The position numbers were made by a program, and so were the translations under genes. Shown here in pieces: positions 19,043 through 29,370 of a DNA stretch of 64,000 bases. Source of the stretch: Arthrobacter sp. B2a2-09 (GTDB lineage Bacteria; Actinomycetota; Actinomycetes; Actinomycetales; Micrococcaceae). The stretch is from the NCBI RefSeq assembly GCF_027587375.1, contig NZ_JAMXIC010000021.1, positions 1 through 64,000 on the forward strand, in the 5' to 3' direction. Under the pieces are notes generated by a model, which did not search any database, was not told the origin of the DNA, and worked only from the letters and a program-made list of their open reading frames with translations. Numbering within the stretch: the first letter of the stretch is position 1; the number at the start of each line of letters is the position of its first letter.

Positions 19043-19130
19043 GCTGGACTCCTATCGTGTCTGCAGTAGGCGGGCCGCCCATGACTTGACATAGCTGAAA
19101 TCCCGGCCCGTCGCTTCCAATACTTTGACG

Positions 19131-19880
19131 CTACCCCACCCGCGGACGCGAACCGAGAATATCCGAGCCAATTCGCAGGTGTGTCGCACCAAATTGAACG
19201 GCAGCTTCGAGGTCCTGGCTCATACCCGCTGATATCCCCGCAGCGTCCGGATGCAGTCCGCGCAGATCCTTTGAAATGGCGGCGAGTTTCTCGAACGATT
19301 CCTCCGGGGGCGCTCCGAGCGGCGCGACGGCCATTACGCCGGCCAGGCGCAGCCCGGAGGCGGTAGCGATGGATTCGGCGAGGCGCTCGACGTCGGACGG
19401 AGCGGCGCCGCCGCGGTGGGCGCCGGCGTCGTCCTCAAGACTGACCTGGATGTAGCAGTCAAGGTCCGGCCTGCCGGACTCGGACTGTTGCCGCGCAACA
19501 GCCTTGGCCAAGGACTCGGCGAGTTGCGGACGGTCGATCGATTGCACGGAAAACGCGTACTTCGCCACGGACTTGGCCTTGTTGCTTTGCAGTTGACCGA
19601 TGAAGTGCCAACGCACCGGAAGCCCGGCGAGCTCGGCAGACTTCGCGGCCGCTTCCTGGTCGCGGTTTTCACCGACGTCCGTCACGCCAAGTGCCGCCAG
19701 CCGAGCGACATCCGCCGCGGGATGGAACTTGCTGACGACTATCAGTTGCGGCTCTTCGCTTCGCCCGGCCGCCACGGTTGCCGCCGAAATCCGCTGGCGG
19801 ACCGCGGCGAGCCGTTCGCGCAGTTCGGCGGTTCGCGGATCGGCCGCGGCGCTTCCCGCTGTTGGAAAAGTCTCACTCAT
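19131..19880 (-). CDS. YggS-type pyridoxal phosphate homeostasis protein
   Basis: A 249-residue single-domain PLP-binding protein of the YggS/PROSC family, which keeps PLP and amino acid pools in balance and has no known catalytic reaction. The PLP lysine is in PQLIVVSKFHPA. VGENRDQEAAAKS, WHFIGQLQSNKAKSVAKYAFSVQSID and the phosphate-binding HLRIGSDILGSR at the C-terminus are family signatures. It starts at ATG 19880, overlapping the pgeF stop by 8 bp. The ftsZ-pgeF-yggS-sepF order is conserved in actinobacteria (Rv2147c-Rv2150c). Confidence 0.93.
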   Translation of the reverse strand: MSETFPTAGSAAADPRTAELRERLAAVRQRISAATVAAGRSEEPQLIVVSKFHPAADVARLAALGVTDVGENRDQEAAAKSAELAGLPVRWHFIGQLQSNKAKSVAKYAFSVQSIDRPQLAESLAKAVARQQSESGRPDLDCYIQVSLEDDAGAHRGGAAPSDVERLAESIATASGLRLAGVMAVAPLGAPPEESFEKLAAISKDLRGLHPDAAGISAGMSQDLEAAVQFGATHLRIGSDILGSRPRVG

Positions 19881-20568
19881 GCGTCCACACCAAACCCGCA
19901 AAGCGGCCTGTTTGCTGATTGCGCCTGTACGAGTAGAGCCGAGCGGTCTCCCGCGTGCACTCCCCCGAATACTCCACCGTGACGTCGAGTGCTTTCAGCT
20001 GGGCGCGCACACCGGCGGGCAAATCCAGTGCGGGCGTACCCCATGAGGTTGTGGACCAGGTTTCCGGGACGGCGGCAGCTACGTCCGTCCGCAACTGTTC
20101 AGGAACTTCGTAGCATTCACCGCAGATGGAAGGGCCAACCCATGCGCTGATGGTCGAGGCACCGCGGTTTCGCATTTCGTCGACCGCGGCCGAAACGATG
20201 TCCGCTGCAACCCCAGGCCGGCCGGCATGGACCACCGCAAGGACCGGGTCCATTTCGTTTTGCATTTCGCCCAACAACACGATGGGGACACAGTCGGCCA
20301 CCATGACCGCAAGCGGCTGTCCCCTGGACACCATGGCATCGGCCGTTGGTCCGTCACCGTGCGCGGCGATGAACTCGACGGCTTTTCCGTGGACCTGGTC
20401 CATGTATTGGAAATGCCGTTCGCCGAGCCCCGCCGCTGTTTCCAGCCGGGCCCGGCGCGCCAAGACATCGTCAGGATTGTCCGCCACGTGCAGTGCAAGG
20501 TTGCCCGCATCGTCATCGGAGAAGGCGACCGAGATTCCCGGTCGCACTTCTTTTCGCCACCAAAACAC
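19873..20568 (-). CDS. pgeF: PgeF/YfiH family protein (peptidoglycan editing factor, purine nucleoside phosphorylase-like)
   Basis: A 231-residue copper/zinc-binding protein formerly called multicopper polyphenol oxidase. Known relatives phosphorolyse adenosine, or correct misincorporated residues in peptidoglycan precursors (E. coli PgeF). The metal-binding residues are visible: His in QVHGKAVEF, Cys in MVADCVPIVLLG and His in AVVHAGRPGVAADIV, with a second cysteine block GPSICGECYEVP. Its place between ftsZ and yggS fits a cell wall role. Start ATG 20568, 39 bp after ftsZ. Confidence 0.92.
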   Translation of the reverse strand: MFWWRKEVRPGISVAFSDDDAGNLALHVADNPDDVLARRARLETAAGLGERHFQYMDQVHGKAVEFIAAHGDGPTADAMVSRGQPLAVMVADCVPIVLLGEMQNEMDPVLAVVHAGRPGVAADIVSAAVDEMRNRGASTISAWVGPSICGECYEVPEQLRTDVAAAVPETWSTTSWGTPALDLPAGVRAQLKALDVTVEYSGECTRETARLYSYRRNQQTGRFAGLVWTHE

Positions 20569-20607
20569 TACTGGCTAACTCTCCTGGGGTGGGTTTGAAC
20601 TGACCGG

Positions 20608-21840
20608 CTACTTCAGGAAGTCCGGAACATCGAGGTCGTCGGTGCGGCTTCCCGAAAGGTCCGGTTCGACGACGGCCGGAAGGTCGACGTCGAAGCCGGA
20701 GTCAGCCGGCAAAGCCGACGGACGCTGCTGGCCCCAGTTGCTCAAGCCGGAAGCGCCGACGCCAGCGGAAACGTGCTGCGGCGCGGAATAGGCCGGGGCA
20801 GCTGAGGGCGCTGCGGGACGGTCCGGGGCTGCGGGGGCCTGGTGCTGACCAGGCTGCTGGGAAGCAGACTGGTTCATCGACGGTGATGTGGCCTTGACGT
20901 CGTCAAAACCAGCGGCGATGACCGTGACACGCGCTTCGTCACCCAGGGCGTCGTCAATGACGGCACCGAAGATGATGTTGGCCTCGGGGTGGGCCACTTC
21001 CTGCACGAGCCGGGCGGCTTCGTTGATTTCGAACAGCCCCAGGTCCGAGCCGCCCTGGATGGAGAGCAGGACACCGTGGGCACCATCGATCGACGCTTCC
21101 AGCAGCGGCGAAGCAATGGCAAGCTCAGCGGCCTTGACAGCGCGGTCCTCCCCGCGTGCCGAGCCGATGCCCATCAGTGCGGAGCCCGCACCCTGCATGA
21201 CCGACTTGACGTCGGCGAAGTCAAGGTTGATCAGGCCAGGGGTGGTAATGAGGTCCGTGATGCCCTGGACACCGGACAGGAGGACTTGGTCAGCGGAACG
21301 GAAAGCGTCCAGGACGGAGACGTTACGGTCGCTGATGGAGAGGAGACGGTCGTTGGGGATGACGATGAGGGTATCGACTTCGTCGCGCAGGGCGTCGATG
21401 CCCGCCTCGGCCGAACCGGCGCGCCGGCGGCCTTCGAAGGTGAAGGGCCGCGTGACGACGCCGATGGTCAGGGCACCGAGCGAGCGTGCGATCCGGGCCA
21501 CGACGGGGGCGCCGCCGGTTCCGGTGCCGCCGCCTTCGCCTGCGGTGACGAAGACCATGTCTGCTCCGCGGATAACCTCTTCGATCTCATCGGCGTGATC
21601 CTCGGCGGCCTGGCGTCCGACGTCGGGGTTTGCGCCGGCTCCCAGACCGCGTGTGAGCTCGCGTCCGACGTCAAGCTTGACGTCCGCGTCGCTCATGAGG
21701 AGAGCCTGGGCATCAGTGTTGATGGCGATGAACTCGACGCCGCGAAGGCCGACTTCGATCATTCGGTTAACTGCATTCACGCCACCGCCGCCGATGCCGA
21801 CGACCTTGATGACGGCCAAGTAATTCTGCGGTGCTGCCAC
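20608..21840 (-). CDS. ftsZ: Cell division GTPase FtsZ
   Basis: The tubulin-like GTPase that forms the division ring. From GTG 21840 (AAGGGG upstream) it is 410 residues, beginning (M)[28 protein letters not shown]. The GTP-binding signature is [19 protein letters not shown], and the synergy-loop region is [23 protein letters not shown] long Pro/Ala/Gln-rich linker (about 320-395) precedes the conserved C-terminal peptide [10 protein letters not shown], which binds SepF. A TTGACA promoter and a candidate FtsR site lie upstream. Confidence 0.98.
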   Translation of the reverse strand: MAAPQNYLAVIKVVGIGGGGVNAVNRMIEVGLRGVEFIAINTDAQALLMSDADVKLDVGRELTRGLGAGANPDVGRQAAEDHADEIEEVIRGADMVFVTAGEGGGTGTGGAPVVARIARSLGALTIGVVTRPFTFEGRRRAGSAEAGIDALRDEVDTLIVIPNDRLLSISDRNVSVLDAFRSADQVLLSGVQGITDLITTPGLINLDFADVKSVMQGAGSALMGIGSARGEDRAVKAAELAIASPLLEASIDGAHGVLLSIQGGSDLGLFEINEAARLVQEVAHPEANIIFGAVIDDALGDEARVTVIAAGFDDVKATSPSMNQSASQQPGQHQAPAAPDRPAAPSAAPAYSAPQHVSAGVGASGLSNWGQQRPSALPADSGFDVDLPAVVEPDLSGSRTDDLDVPDFLK

Positions 21841-21905
21841 GTTTCGTGCCCCTTGCTTGTGTCCTATAGCGAAACAGATCGAGTCCAACTTGAATCCTTG
21901 GACCT

Positions 21906-21938
21906 TAACCCTCTAGTTGAAGGTTATAGTTATGTCAA
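21906..21938 (-). promoter_or_regulatory. ftsZ promoter with candidate FtsR/MerR-type operator
   Basis: On the minus strand TTGACA (21933-21938) is a consensus -35. Seventeen bases on, TAGAGG (21910-21915) is the only -10-like hexamer. Between and over them is TAACCCTCTAGTTGAAGGTTA (plus strand, 21906-21926), an inverted repeat with TAACC/GGTTA ends. MerR-type activators such as FtsR bind spacers like this. A related sequence lies upstream of the MerR gene at 57471-57482. Confidence 0.55.
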
Positions 21939-22055
21939 GTAACTCTTAAGTGACGGTATGGGCTATGAATCCGACATTCAATGACCGCCTCCGCGTGTCG
22001 TGTGAAAGTCCGAAAAATAGCCCCGTACGTCACCGAAGTTACTTCCTGAAATGGT

Positions 22056-22895
22056 CTATTTGGTAAACGGGTGCCTCGGTGCGCTGACATCGTAGACGTT
22101 CACCGGAACTTTTGGATTTGCCGGGGCCTTAAGCAACGCCTCTAGGACGCGCGCCTTCAGCTCCTTCTCGTCCGCATTCCCCCACACAACAATCTTGCCG
22201 TCCGTGAGCTTGAGCTCGACCGCGTCCGGCGAGGTGGCCGACGCGCTGGCCATCTTCGCCAGAACATCCGCCGGCAGCGTCGCAAGGACGGCCGTGATCG
22301 CCTTGAAGAGATTCTGGTTGGTCCCTTGCCCATCGATGAGGGGCAAAGGAACCGATGCGGGATCGGCGGTTGATCCAAGCTGGACACCATCGACGTCAAC
22401 CAGTGAATAGTTGTCACCGCTCTTGACCAGCGCCACGGGTACCCGCTCCACAATGTGGACCAAAAGTTCCGACGGCGGGCGGGCTTCGGTACTGACGGAA
22501 CGCACCTGGACGAGGGGTTTGAGCAGCGCGGCAATTTCGGCGTCGTTGATTTGTGGAAGGGGTTTCCCCTTCACCGGTTCGAGGGCCTTCTGGACGCTCC
22601 CCGCTTGGAGTAACTTGGTGCCATCGACCGTCACTGTGCGCACAGCGAACACCGGCGAGTAGATCGCCGCAACGATAATTCCAGCGACCAGGGCGACGAC
22701 GATGGCCAACACCGTGAGCACCGTCCGCCGCCGCTTGCGTCCTTTGGGCTCCGGGAAGGCCAGCACATTGCTGTCCTTGCCGCTAACGGCTTCCGAAGGG
22801 CCCTCGACGGGATCGTCGAGGCCGCGTTCGGCACTGACGACTCCCGGCCGGGTGCCCGCCCGCGGCTTGAAAGTGGGCTTCCTGGTATCAGCCAC
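22056..22895 (-). CDS. ftsQ: Cell division protein FtsQ
   Basis: A bitopic membrane protein that links early and late divisome parts. From GTG 22895, which overlaps the end of murC by 8 bp, it is 279 residues. A basic cytoplasmic N-terminus ends in GRKRRRTVLTV, then one membrane helix (VLTVLAIVVALVAGIIVAAIYS). The POTRA domain begins VFAVRTVTVDGTKLLQAGSVQKAL, followed by the beta domain with VRSVSTEARPPSELLVHIVERVPVALV. A 160-bp gap separates it from ftsZ, which has its own promoter. Confidence 0.95.
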   Translation of the reverse strand: MADTRKPTFKPRAGTRPGVVSAERGLDDPVEGPSEAVSGKDSNVLAFPEPKGRKRRRTVLTVLAIVVALVAGIIVAAIYSPVFAVRTVTVDGTKLLQAGSVQKALEPVKGKPLPQINDAEIAALLKPLVQVRSVSTEARPPSELLVHIVERVPVALVKSGDNYSLVDVDGVQLGSTADPASVPLPLIDGQGTNQNLFKAITAVLATLPADVLAKMASASATSPDAVELKLTDGKIVVWGNADEKELKARVLEALLKAPANPKVPVNVYDVSAPRHPFTK

Positions 22896-24261
22896 CCAAC
22901 AGCTCCACGATCCGGGGCCCATAGGCCGTCACATCGCCGGCTCCGACGGTCAGGACGATGTCGCCCTCGCCGGCCGCAGAGAGAACCGCGTCCAGGGCTT
23001 CCTGCCCGCCGGCCACGAGCCTGCCGCTCTTGAGGCGTCCCGTGATCAAGGTGCTCGTCACCCCGGGAATGGGATCCTCGCGGGCAGGGTAGATGTCCAG
23101 CACGAGGGCGGTATCCGCTTCGCCAAGCGCCTCGGCAAACTCTTCCGCGAATTCCCGGGTGCGCGAAAATAGGTGCGGCTGGAAGAGCACATGCACCTTG
23201 TTACCGCCCGCCACGGAACGGGCCGCGGACAAGGCGGCCCGGACCTCCGTGGGGTGGTGGGCGTAGTCGTCATAGACACGCACCCCCCTCCCCTGCCCCT
23301 TGAACTCGAATCGCCGCGATGCTCCAGTGAAATGGCCGAGGGCAGCCGCGGCAGCCCGGGGCGCCACGCCGAGCTCGACTGCGACGCCGAACGCGGCGGC
23401 CGCATTCAAGGCGTTATGCCGCCCTGGTACTTGGAGGTCAAGCCGGTACCTCTGTCCGTCGATAGACACCCAGACATCGCCAGGTCCCCCATCGTGCAGG
23501 CGGATATCGGCGCCCTCTGCGGTTCCGTAGTTCAGCACCCGGGTATTGCCCGCTGCGCGGGTCCGTTCCGCGAGGGCCCGGGCGCCGTCGTCGTCCGCGC
23601 ACGCAAGAAGCACACCGTTGGCGGGCAGGAGTGCCGCGAAACTGTCGAAGGAGGCATAGACAGCCTCCGGCGTGCCGTAATAGTCCAGGTGGTCGGCCTC
23701 GACGTTGGTGACGACGGCGATGAGGGGCCGGTAGTTCAGGAAAGAACCGTCTGATTCATCGGCTTCGGCAACGAAGATATCCGAGGTGCCGTGCGCTGCG
23801 TTGACACCGAGGGCGGGTACGTTGGCGCCGATGGCGAACGACGGATCCAGGCCCGCTTCCTTGAGCAACACAGCCACCATAGAGGTGGTGGTGGACTTCC
23901 CGTGGGTGCCGGCCACTGTCACCACACGGTCTGTGCCCATGGTTGCCGCGAGGGCCTCTGAGCGGTGGAGCACCGGAAGTCCGGCCGCACGGGCCGCTTC
24001 CAGCTCCGGATTGTCAGCCCTGATGGCCGAACCCGCGACGACGGTCTGCGCGTCACGAAGATTTTCTGCGGCGTAGCCAACTGCGATCCGTGCCCCGGCG
24101 GACTGGAGGTCCTGCATGACGGGCAGGTCTTTGGCGTCCGAACCGCTCACCGGAACGCCCCGGGCCACCATGATGCGTGCGACGGCGGACATGCCCACAC
24201 CGCCGATGCCGATGAAGTGGACCCGGCCGAGGGAACCGATGTGTGCGAGGGGCTGGGTCAT
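22888..24261 (-). CDS. murC: UDP-N-acetylmuramate--L-alanine ligase
   Basis: Adds L-alanine to UDP-MurNAc in peptidoglycan precursor synthesis. The 457-residue length is typical. The N-terminal Rossmann motif is [17 protein letters not shown], the ATP P-loop is [15 protein letters not shown], and the central domain has [31 protein letters not shown]. The C-terminal domain follows with [15 protein letters not shown]. The start overlaps the murG stop by 4 bp (24258-24261), typical of coupled translation. Confidence 0.97.
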   Translation of the reverse strand: MTQPLAHIGSLGRVHFIGIGGVGMSAVARIMVARGVPVSGSDAKDLPVMQDLQSAGARIAVGYAAENLRDAQTVVAGSAIRADNPELEAARAAGLPVLHRSEALAATMGTDRVVTVAGTHGKSTTTSMVAVLLKEAGLDPSFAIGANVPALGVNAAHGTSDIFVAEADESDGSFLNYRPLIAVVTNVEADHLDYYGTPEAVYASFDSFAALLPANGVLLACADDDGARALAERTRAAGNTRVLNYGTAEGADIRLHDGGPGDVWVSIDGQRYRLDLQVPGRHNALNAAAAFGVAVELGVAPRAAAAALGHFTGASRRFEFKGQGRGVRVYDDYAHHPTEVRAALSAARSVAGGNKVHVLFQPHLFSRTREFAEEFAEALGEADTALVLDIYPAREDPIPGVTSTLITGRLKSGRLVAGGQEALDAVLSAAGEGDIVLTVGAGDVTAYGPRIVELLGG

Positions 24262-25364
24262 TCGGTTACCGCTTCCAAGACGAGATCAGCCATCCGCTGA
24301 TCAGCATTTCTGATGCCAAGTCCCTTTGCCTTGCTGGCCATGTCCTCAAGGCGGGCTTGATCCGTGAGCAGAGGAATCAACTCGGCTTTGAGCCATTCCG
24401 TGGTCAATGCCCGGTCGTCGACCAAAAGCGCTGCCCCGGCCTTGACCAAGGCGGAGGCATTCATCGCCTGCTCGCCGTTTCCGATGGGCAGCGGAACGAA
24501 TACCGCAGGGAGCCCGACGGCGGCCACCTCACTGACCGTTGCAGCCCCTGAGCGGGCAAGGAGAACGTCTGCTGCCGCGTAGACATTTTCCATGCCATCC
24601 ACGTATTCCACCTGGTGATAGCCGTCGGCAGCCAGGGGGGCGCCGTCGTCGTTCGTTACTGCCTTGCCGCGGCCGGTGATGTGCAGTGTCTGGATACCGG
24701 CTTCGGCCAAAGCGGCGACAGCACCGGCAATGGTGCGGTTGATGCTCTGGGCGCCGGAAGAACCGCCCGTGACGATGAGTGCGGGTTGTCCAGCGTCCAG
24801 GCCCAGGGACTGCCTGGCATCCGCGCGCCAAGCCGCACGGTCCAATCCGGCGATGGCTTTGCGCATGGGCATCCCGACGTGGCGGGCGTGCCGTAGCCGG
24901 GTCTCGGGGAAGGCCACCCCCACACGCTTGGTGAACATGGCTCCTACGCGGTTGGCAAGCCCGGCGCGGGTGTTTGCCTCGTGGATGACGATGGGGATCC
25001 TACGACGCCAAGCCGCGAGGTACATCGGAGTGCAGACATAGCCGCCGACGCCGAGGAGGACGTCGGCCTGCGCGTCGTCCAGGATGCGTCCGGCCTGTTT
25101 GACGGCAGCCGCGAGCCTGCCGGGCAGTTTGAGCAGGTCCGCGGAAGGCTTCCGGGGAAATGGAACCCGATCGATGGTGGCCAACTCGTAGCCGGCAGCC
25201 GGAACGAGACGCGTCTCCATGCCATTGGGAGTGCCGACGGCAAGGATCCTGGCATCTGGCCTCAGCGACTTGATGGCATCGGCAATGGCGAGCAACGGGC
25301 TGATGTGTCCGGCGGTCCCGCCGCCGGCGAGGACCACGGAGAGGGGCTTGGGCTGGGAATTCAT
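24258..25364 (-). CDS. murG: UDP-GlcNAc:undecaprenyl-pyrophosphoryl-MurNAc-pentapeptide GlcNAc transferase
   Basis: Converts lipid I to lipid II on the inner face of the membrane. The 368-residue GT-B fold enzyme has the N-terminal G loop [22 protein letters not shown] and the C-domain loop [19 protein letters not shown]. The acceptor-side motif is [36 protein letters not shown], with the conserved Glu and Gln that bind the nucleotide sugar. It lies between ftsW (6-bp gap) and murC (4-bp overlap). Confidence 0.97.
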   Translation of the reverse strand: MNSQPKPLSVVLAGGGTAGHISPLLAIADAIKSLRPDARILAVGTPNGMETRLVPAAGYELATIDRVPFPRKPSADLLKLPGRLAAAVKQAGRILDDAQADVLLGVGGYVCTPMYLAAWRRRIPIVIHEANTRAGLANRVGAMFTKRVGVAFPETRLRHARHVGMPMRKAIAGLDRAAWRADARQSLGLDAGQPALIVTGGSSGAQSINRTIAGAVAALAEAGIQTLHITGRGKAVTNDDGAPLAADGYHQVEYVDGMENVYAAADVLLARSGAATVSEVAAVGLPAVFVPLPIGNGEQAMNASALVKAGAALLVDDRALTTEWLKAELIPLLTDQARLEDMASKAKGLGIRNADQRMADLVLEAVTE

Positions 25365-25370
25365 GGAGTG

Positions 25371-26675
25371 CTATGTACGCTTTCGTGCAGTTTTCGCAAG
25401 TCGCCAGCGCGGCTTGGAACGGCTGGCAGGAGCCATTTGGGCGCGGGCCAAAGACAACACTACGCCCACGCCGCATAGCGACATCACCAACGCTGAACCG
25501 CCATAGGAAATGAAAGGCAGCGGAACGCCGATAACGGGCAGCAGACCGGCCACCATGGCCATGTTGATCGCGGCCTGTCCAAGCATCCACGCCATGATCG
25601 AGCCGCCGAGCACGCGGGCGAACAAGTCTTCCTGATGGCTGACAACCCGGTAGATGGCAACGGCGAGCAGTGCAAAAAGCACCAAGACCACGATGGTCCC
25701 CACGAGGCCGAGTTCCTCCCCGATGACGGCGAAGATGAAGTCGTTGTGGGCTTCTGGAATCCACTGGTATTTTTGCCGGCTCTGGCCAAGTCCAACGCCA
25801 AACCAACCTCCCGAGGCAAGCGCGCTGAGCCCCTGTTCGCTCTGGAAGCCGATGTCGCTTGCCCCTGCGCAGCTCTGCCCCATCCACGAGGTGATCCGGC
25901 ACATCCGGTTTCCACTGGTGAATGCCAGAATCAGCGCGGCAGCGGCAGCAACACCACCCGCCCCGGCGAAGAGCTTCAGATTGACACCGCCGAAAAACAA
26001 CCCTGCAGCCATGATGAGCATGACCACCAACGAGGTGCCAAGGTCGTGCCCCAGGACGATCAAAGTAATGATGACGCCGGATACCGGGACGATGGGGATC
26101 AGGGCGTGCGTCCATTTGTCGAGGAGTTTGGCCTTGACGGAAAGCACCGTGGCCATCCAGAGCACCAGGGCGAACTTGGCGTACTCCGAAGGCTGGAAGG
26201 TGAAGCCGCCGATCTCGATCCAGTTCTGGTTGCCCAACACACGCTTGCCGATGACCAGGACAAGGACCAACAAGGCACCGGCAAGGATTATCGAGGGCCA
26301 CGCGAATCTCTTGAGCCAAAGGACGTTGACTCGTGAAAGCACCAGCATCGCGACGATGCCGATACCGGCGAACATGCCTTGCTTGGTGGCGATGGAGTAC
26401 GGGGATTCGCCGGCCGCAATCGCTTCGACGCTGGACGCGGACAGGACCATGATGATCCCGATAGCCGTGAGTGCGAGCGAGGCGCCAAGGATCAGGTAGT
26501 AGGTTGACCCGCCCCTCGATTTACCGCTTCCCTCGAGGGTTGTCCAAAACCCGGTAATCCCCGAGCGAATGCGGGCCGGCAGCGAGGCTCGGGCAACGCC
26601 TGCCGCGCGTCCAGCGGGATCTGCCTTGCCGGCCGGGGTCCGTCCGGGCCCGCTGCGCGTGGGCGTGCTGACCAT
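25371..26675 (-). CDS. ftsW: SEDS peptidoglycan glycosyltransferase FtsW
   Basis: Polymerises lipid II at the septum together with its partner PBP. The 434-residue protein begins with about 65 hydrophilic, Arg/Pro-rich residues and then ten membrane segments. SEDS signatures are visible: QPSEYAKFALVLW, GHDLGTSLVVMLIM, the periplasmic loop with NDFIFAVIGEELGLVG, and GLLPVIGVPLPFISYGGSALVM near the C-terminus. The tail is basic (SRSKPRWRLAKTARKRT). It starts 2 bp after the murD stop and likely pairs with pbpB. Confidence 0.96.
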   Translation of the reverse strand: MVSTPTRSGPGRTPAGKADPAGRAAGVARASLPARIRSGITGFWTTLEGSGKSRGGSTYYLILGASLALTAIGIIMVLSASSVEAIAAGESPYSIATKQGMFAGIGIVAMLVLSRVNVLWLKRFAWPSIILAGALLVLVLVIGKRVLGNQNWIEIGGFTFQPSEYAKFALVLWMATVLSVKAKLLDKWTHALIPIVPVSGVIITLIVLGHDLGTSLVVMLIMAAGLFFGGVNLKLFAGAGGVAAAAALILAFTSGNRMCRITSWMGQSCAGASDIGFQSEQGLSALASGGWFGVGLGQSRQKYQWIPEAHNDFIFAVIGEELGLVGTIVVLVLFALLAVAIYRVVSHQEDLFARVLGGSIMAWMLGQAAINMAMVAGLLPVIGVPLPFISYGGSALVMSLCGVGVVLSLARAQMAPASRSKPRWRLAKTARKRT

Positions 26676-26677
26676 TG

Positions 26678-28264
26678 TTACTCCTCGGTGGTCTGTGCCT
26701 GGCCTTCCACAAGCTCGCGCACTGCCCGGATGAAAGCATCGCCACGGTGAGCGTAGGAAGAGAACTGGTCCATGGAGGCAGCCGCCGGGGCCATCAGCAC
26801 GGTATCGCCGGGCTCGGCGATACTTGCTGCCGACTCGACAGCATGGGCCATGACGGTGTCGCCGAAGATCGGAGACGGTTCCGCGGCGGCACCAGCTGAA
26901 TCGGCGGACTGCACCATTTCAGTGTCGCCCTTGGGCTGCCCGATTACGGGCACATCCGCTGCGTGTCGCTTGAGGGAGGCTTCCAGGTCCGCGGTGTCGG
27001 AGCCGATCAGCACTACCGCCTTGAGCCGGTGCGCGTTGCTTTTGACCAAGTCGTCATAGTTGACGCCTTTGGACAAGCCGCCTGCAATCCAGACGACCTT
27101 TTCGAACGCCGACAGGGCTGCAGAAGCAGCGTGCGGATTGGTCGCCTTGGAGTCGTTGACCCAGAGCACGCCGTTCTGCTTGGCCACAGGCTGGATGCGG
27201 TGGTCTCCCGGGAGATAGTTCCTGAGTCCCTCACGCACCGCAGCCGATTCGACGCCGTAGGCGCGCACCAATGCGGCAGCAGCCAGCGCGTTGGCAACCA
27301 TGTGTCGCGGAGCAGGAGTGCCCAGATCCGCCAGGGAGGCAAGTTCCTCTGCCGAACTCTTGCGTTCTTCGATGAACGCGCGGTCCACGAGCAACCCCTC
27401 GACGACGCCGAGCATGCTGACAGCCGGGGTCAAGGTGGTGAAACCGACTGCCCGGCAACCCTCGACCACGTCGGCGTTTTCCACCATGCGCTCGGTCTCG
27501 ATCTGCTCAGCGTTGTAGATACACGCCTTCTGGGTGTTCTCGAAGATCTTTGCTTTGTCCGCGAGGTAGGACTCGTAAGAGCCGTGCCAGTCGACGTGGT
27601 CCTCGGCGACGTTGAGGCAGACGCTGGCCACTGGGGAGAGGGATTCGATCCAGTGCAACTGGAAGCTGGAAAGTTCAACCGCGAAAGTGTCGTACTCCAC
27701 AGGATCACGGAGTGCGTCCAGGATGGGAGTGCCTACATTCCCCACAGCGATTGCTTTGAGCCCCGCTGCCTGCAGCATGGCTTCGGTCATGCCCACCGTG
27801 GTGGTTTTGCCGTTGGTACCCGTGATCGTGAGCCAGTCCGCCGTCTTGCGGCCCTTGCGTTCGCGCACCCGCCAAGCGAGTTCGACGTCGCCCCACACCG
27901 GTACGTGGGCCCGTTTGGCAGCTGCCAGAAGGGACTGGTCCGGCCGCCAGCCCGGCGACGTCACGACGAGTTCGGCCTTCTCACCGTCCACACGGGGCAG
28001 TGTTTTGACGGCGTCTTGGCCGAGGAGGACGTCGGCTGCGCCCACGATCTTCAAGGTGTCCGCCTGGGCGAGGGCTTTGGCACTGGTGGCAGCGTCAACA
28101 ACCACCACGCGTGCGCCGAGTTCGATCAAGGTATCGGCGGCCGCGAAACCGGAGACGCCGATGCCCGTCACGACGACGCGCAGGCCCTTCCAATCGGAAT
28201 CCCAACTGACGAGGTTCCCGAGCCGGTCATTGGCCGAAGGCTTGGTTTGAGGACTTGAGCTCAC
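26678..28264 (-). CDS. murD: UDP-N-acetylmuramoyl-L-alanine--D-glutamate ligase
   Basis: Adds D-glutamate to the growing muropeptide. From GTG 28264 (4-bp overlap with mraY) it is 528 residues, longer than the usual 440-490. The N-terminal [13 protein letters not shown], the P-loop [18 protein letters not shown] and [10 protein letters not shown] are normal, as is [20 protein letters not shown]. The extra length is mostly an insertion near residues 445-470 ([25 protein letters not shown]) inside the C-terminal domain. The insert is acidic and Ala/Ser-rich, so it is probably an exposed loop rather than a domain. Confidence 0.96.
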   Translation of the reverse strand: MSSSPQTKPSANDRLGNLVSWDSDWKGLRVVVTGIGVSGFAAADTLIELGARVVVVDAATSAKALAQADTLKIVGAADVLLGQDAVKTLPRVDGEKAELVVTSPGWRPDQSLLAAAKRAHVPVWGDVELAWRVRERKGRKTADWLTITGTNGKTTTVGMTEAMLQAAGLKAIAVGNVGTPILDALRDPVEYDTFAVELSSFQLHWIESLSPVASVCLNVAEDHVDWHGSYESYLADKAKIFENTQKACIYNAEQIETERMVENADVVEGCRAVGFTTLTPAVSMLGVVEGLLVDRAFIEERKSSAEELASLADLGTPAPRHMVANALAAAALVRAYGVESAAVREGLRNYLPGDHRIQPVAKQNGVLWVNDSKATNPHAASAALSAFEKVVWIAGGLSKGVNYDDLVKSNAHRLKAVVLIGSDTADLEASLKRHAADVPVIGQPKGDTEMVQSADSAGAAAEPSPIFGDTVMAHAVESAASIAEPGDTVLMAPAAASMDQFSSYAHRGDAFIRAVRELVEGQAQTTEE

Positions 28265-29370
28265 AGCAGCACCACCCATTCAGCATAGAAAATCCCAAGG
28301 CCTGCGGCCACGAACAGGCCGCAGAGAATCCAGAATCGGACAACCACCGTGATCTCGGCCCAGCCCTTGAGTTCGAAATGATGCTGAAGGGGGGCCATCT
28401 TGAAGACTCGCTTACCCTTGGTGACCTTGAAGTAGCCCACCTGGATGATGACCGACAGCGTGATGAGGACGAAGAGCCCGCCGATGATGCCCAAAAGAAG
28501 TTCGGTGCGGGAGAGGATCGCAAAGCCGGCCACCGCACCGCCGATAGCCAGGGAACCGGTGTCACCCATGAAGATCTTCGCCGGAGACGTGTTCCACCAG
28601 AGGAATCCCACCAGCGCAGCACTGCAAATTGCCGCCAACAGCGCCAGATCGAGCGGGTCGCGGACCGAATAGCAGCCGCTGCCCGCCTCGCGGGGTGAAC
28701 CGCAAGCCTGGTTGTTCTGCCAGATGCCCATGAGTGTGTAAGCCCCGAAGACCATGATGGAGGCACCAGCGGCAAGGCCGTCCAGTCCGTCCGTGAGGTT
28801 GACGCCGTTGGTTGCCGCGGTGACGATCAGGTTCGACCAGATGACAAAGAGGATGGCACCAAGGACGGTGCCCCCAAAGGCCAGGTTCAGCCAGGGAATG
28901 TCCCGTACAAGGGAAATATGCGTGGAGGCCGGGGTGATCCCCTCCGCGTCAGGGAAGTTCAGGACCAGCACTGCGAAGACAATGCCCACGAACGCTTGAA
29001 GGATCAGCTTGGCTTTGGCATTGAGTCCGAGGCTGCGTTGCTTGGAAATCTTGATGAAATCGTCGAGGAAACCCACGAATCCCATGCCGACCATAAGGAA
29101 CAGCAAGAGCAGGCCCGAAGCTGAGGGGCCCGGTGATCGTGGGTTCATCATCCACATGATCAGGTGGGTCAACCCGTAGCTGATGAGCACGGCGGCCACC
29201 ACGACGGTACCGCCCATGGTGGGAGTGCCACGCTTGGTGTGGTGGGAAGTGGGTCCGTCGTCGCGGATGAACTGGCCGTATCCCTTGGTGACGAGGAACC
29301 GGATGAAGAGTGGCGTTCCGATCAAAGCCACCAAGAGGGCGACGCCCGCGCCGATCAACAGTGCAATCAC
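28261..29370 (-). CDS. mraY: Phospho-N-acetylmuramoyl-pentapeptide transferase
   Basis: Membrane enzyme that joins the muramyl-pentapeptide phosphate to undecaprenyl phosphate, giving lipid I. The 369-residue protein has about ten membrane helices. Family motifs include [18 protein letters not shown] near the N-terminus (first Asp pair and substrate loop), [10 protein letters not shown] (magnesium-binding aspartates), [15 protein letters not shown], and [12 protein letters not shown] with [15 protein letters not shown] at the end. The start overlaps the murF stop by 4 bp. Confidence 0.97.
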   Translation of the reverse strand: MIALLIGAGVALLVALIGTPLFIRFLVTKGYGQFIRDDGPTSHHTKRGTPTMGGTVVVAAVLISYGLTHLIMWMMNPRSPGPSASGLLLLFLMVGMGFVGFLDDFIKISKQRSLGLNAKAKLILQAFVGIVFAVLVLNFPDAEGITPASTHISLVRDIPWLNLAFGGTVLGAILFVIWSNLIVTAATNGVNLTDGLDGLAAGASIMVFGAYTLMGIWQNNQACGSPREAGSGCYSVRDPLDLALLAAICSAALVGFLWWNTSPAKIFMGDTGSLAIGGAVAGFAILSRTELLLGIIGGLFVLITLSVIIQVGYFKVTKGKRVFKMAPLQHHFELKGWAEITVVVRFWILCGLFVAAGLGIFYAEWVVLL

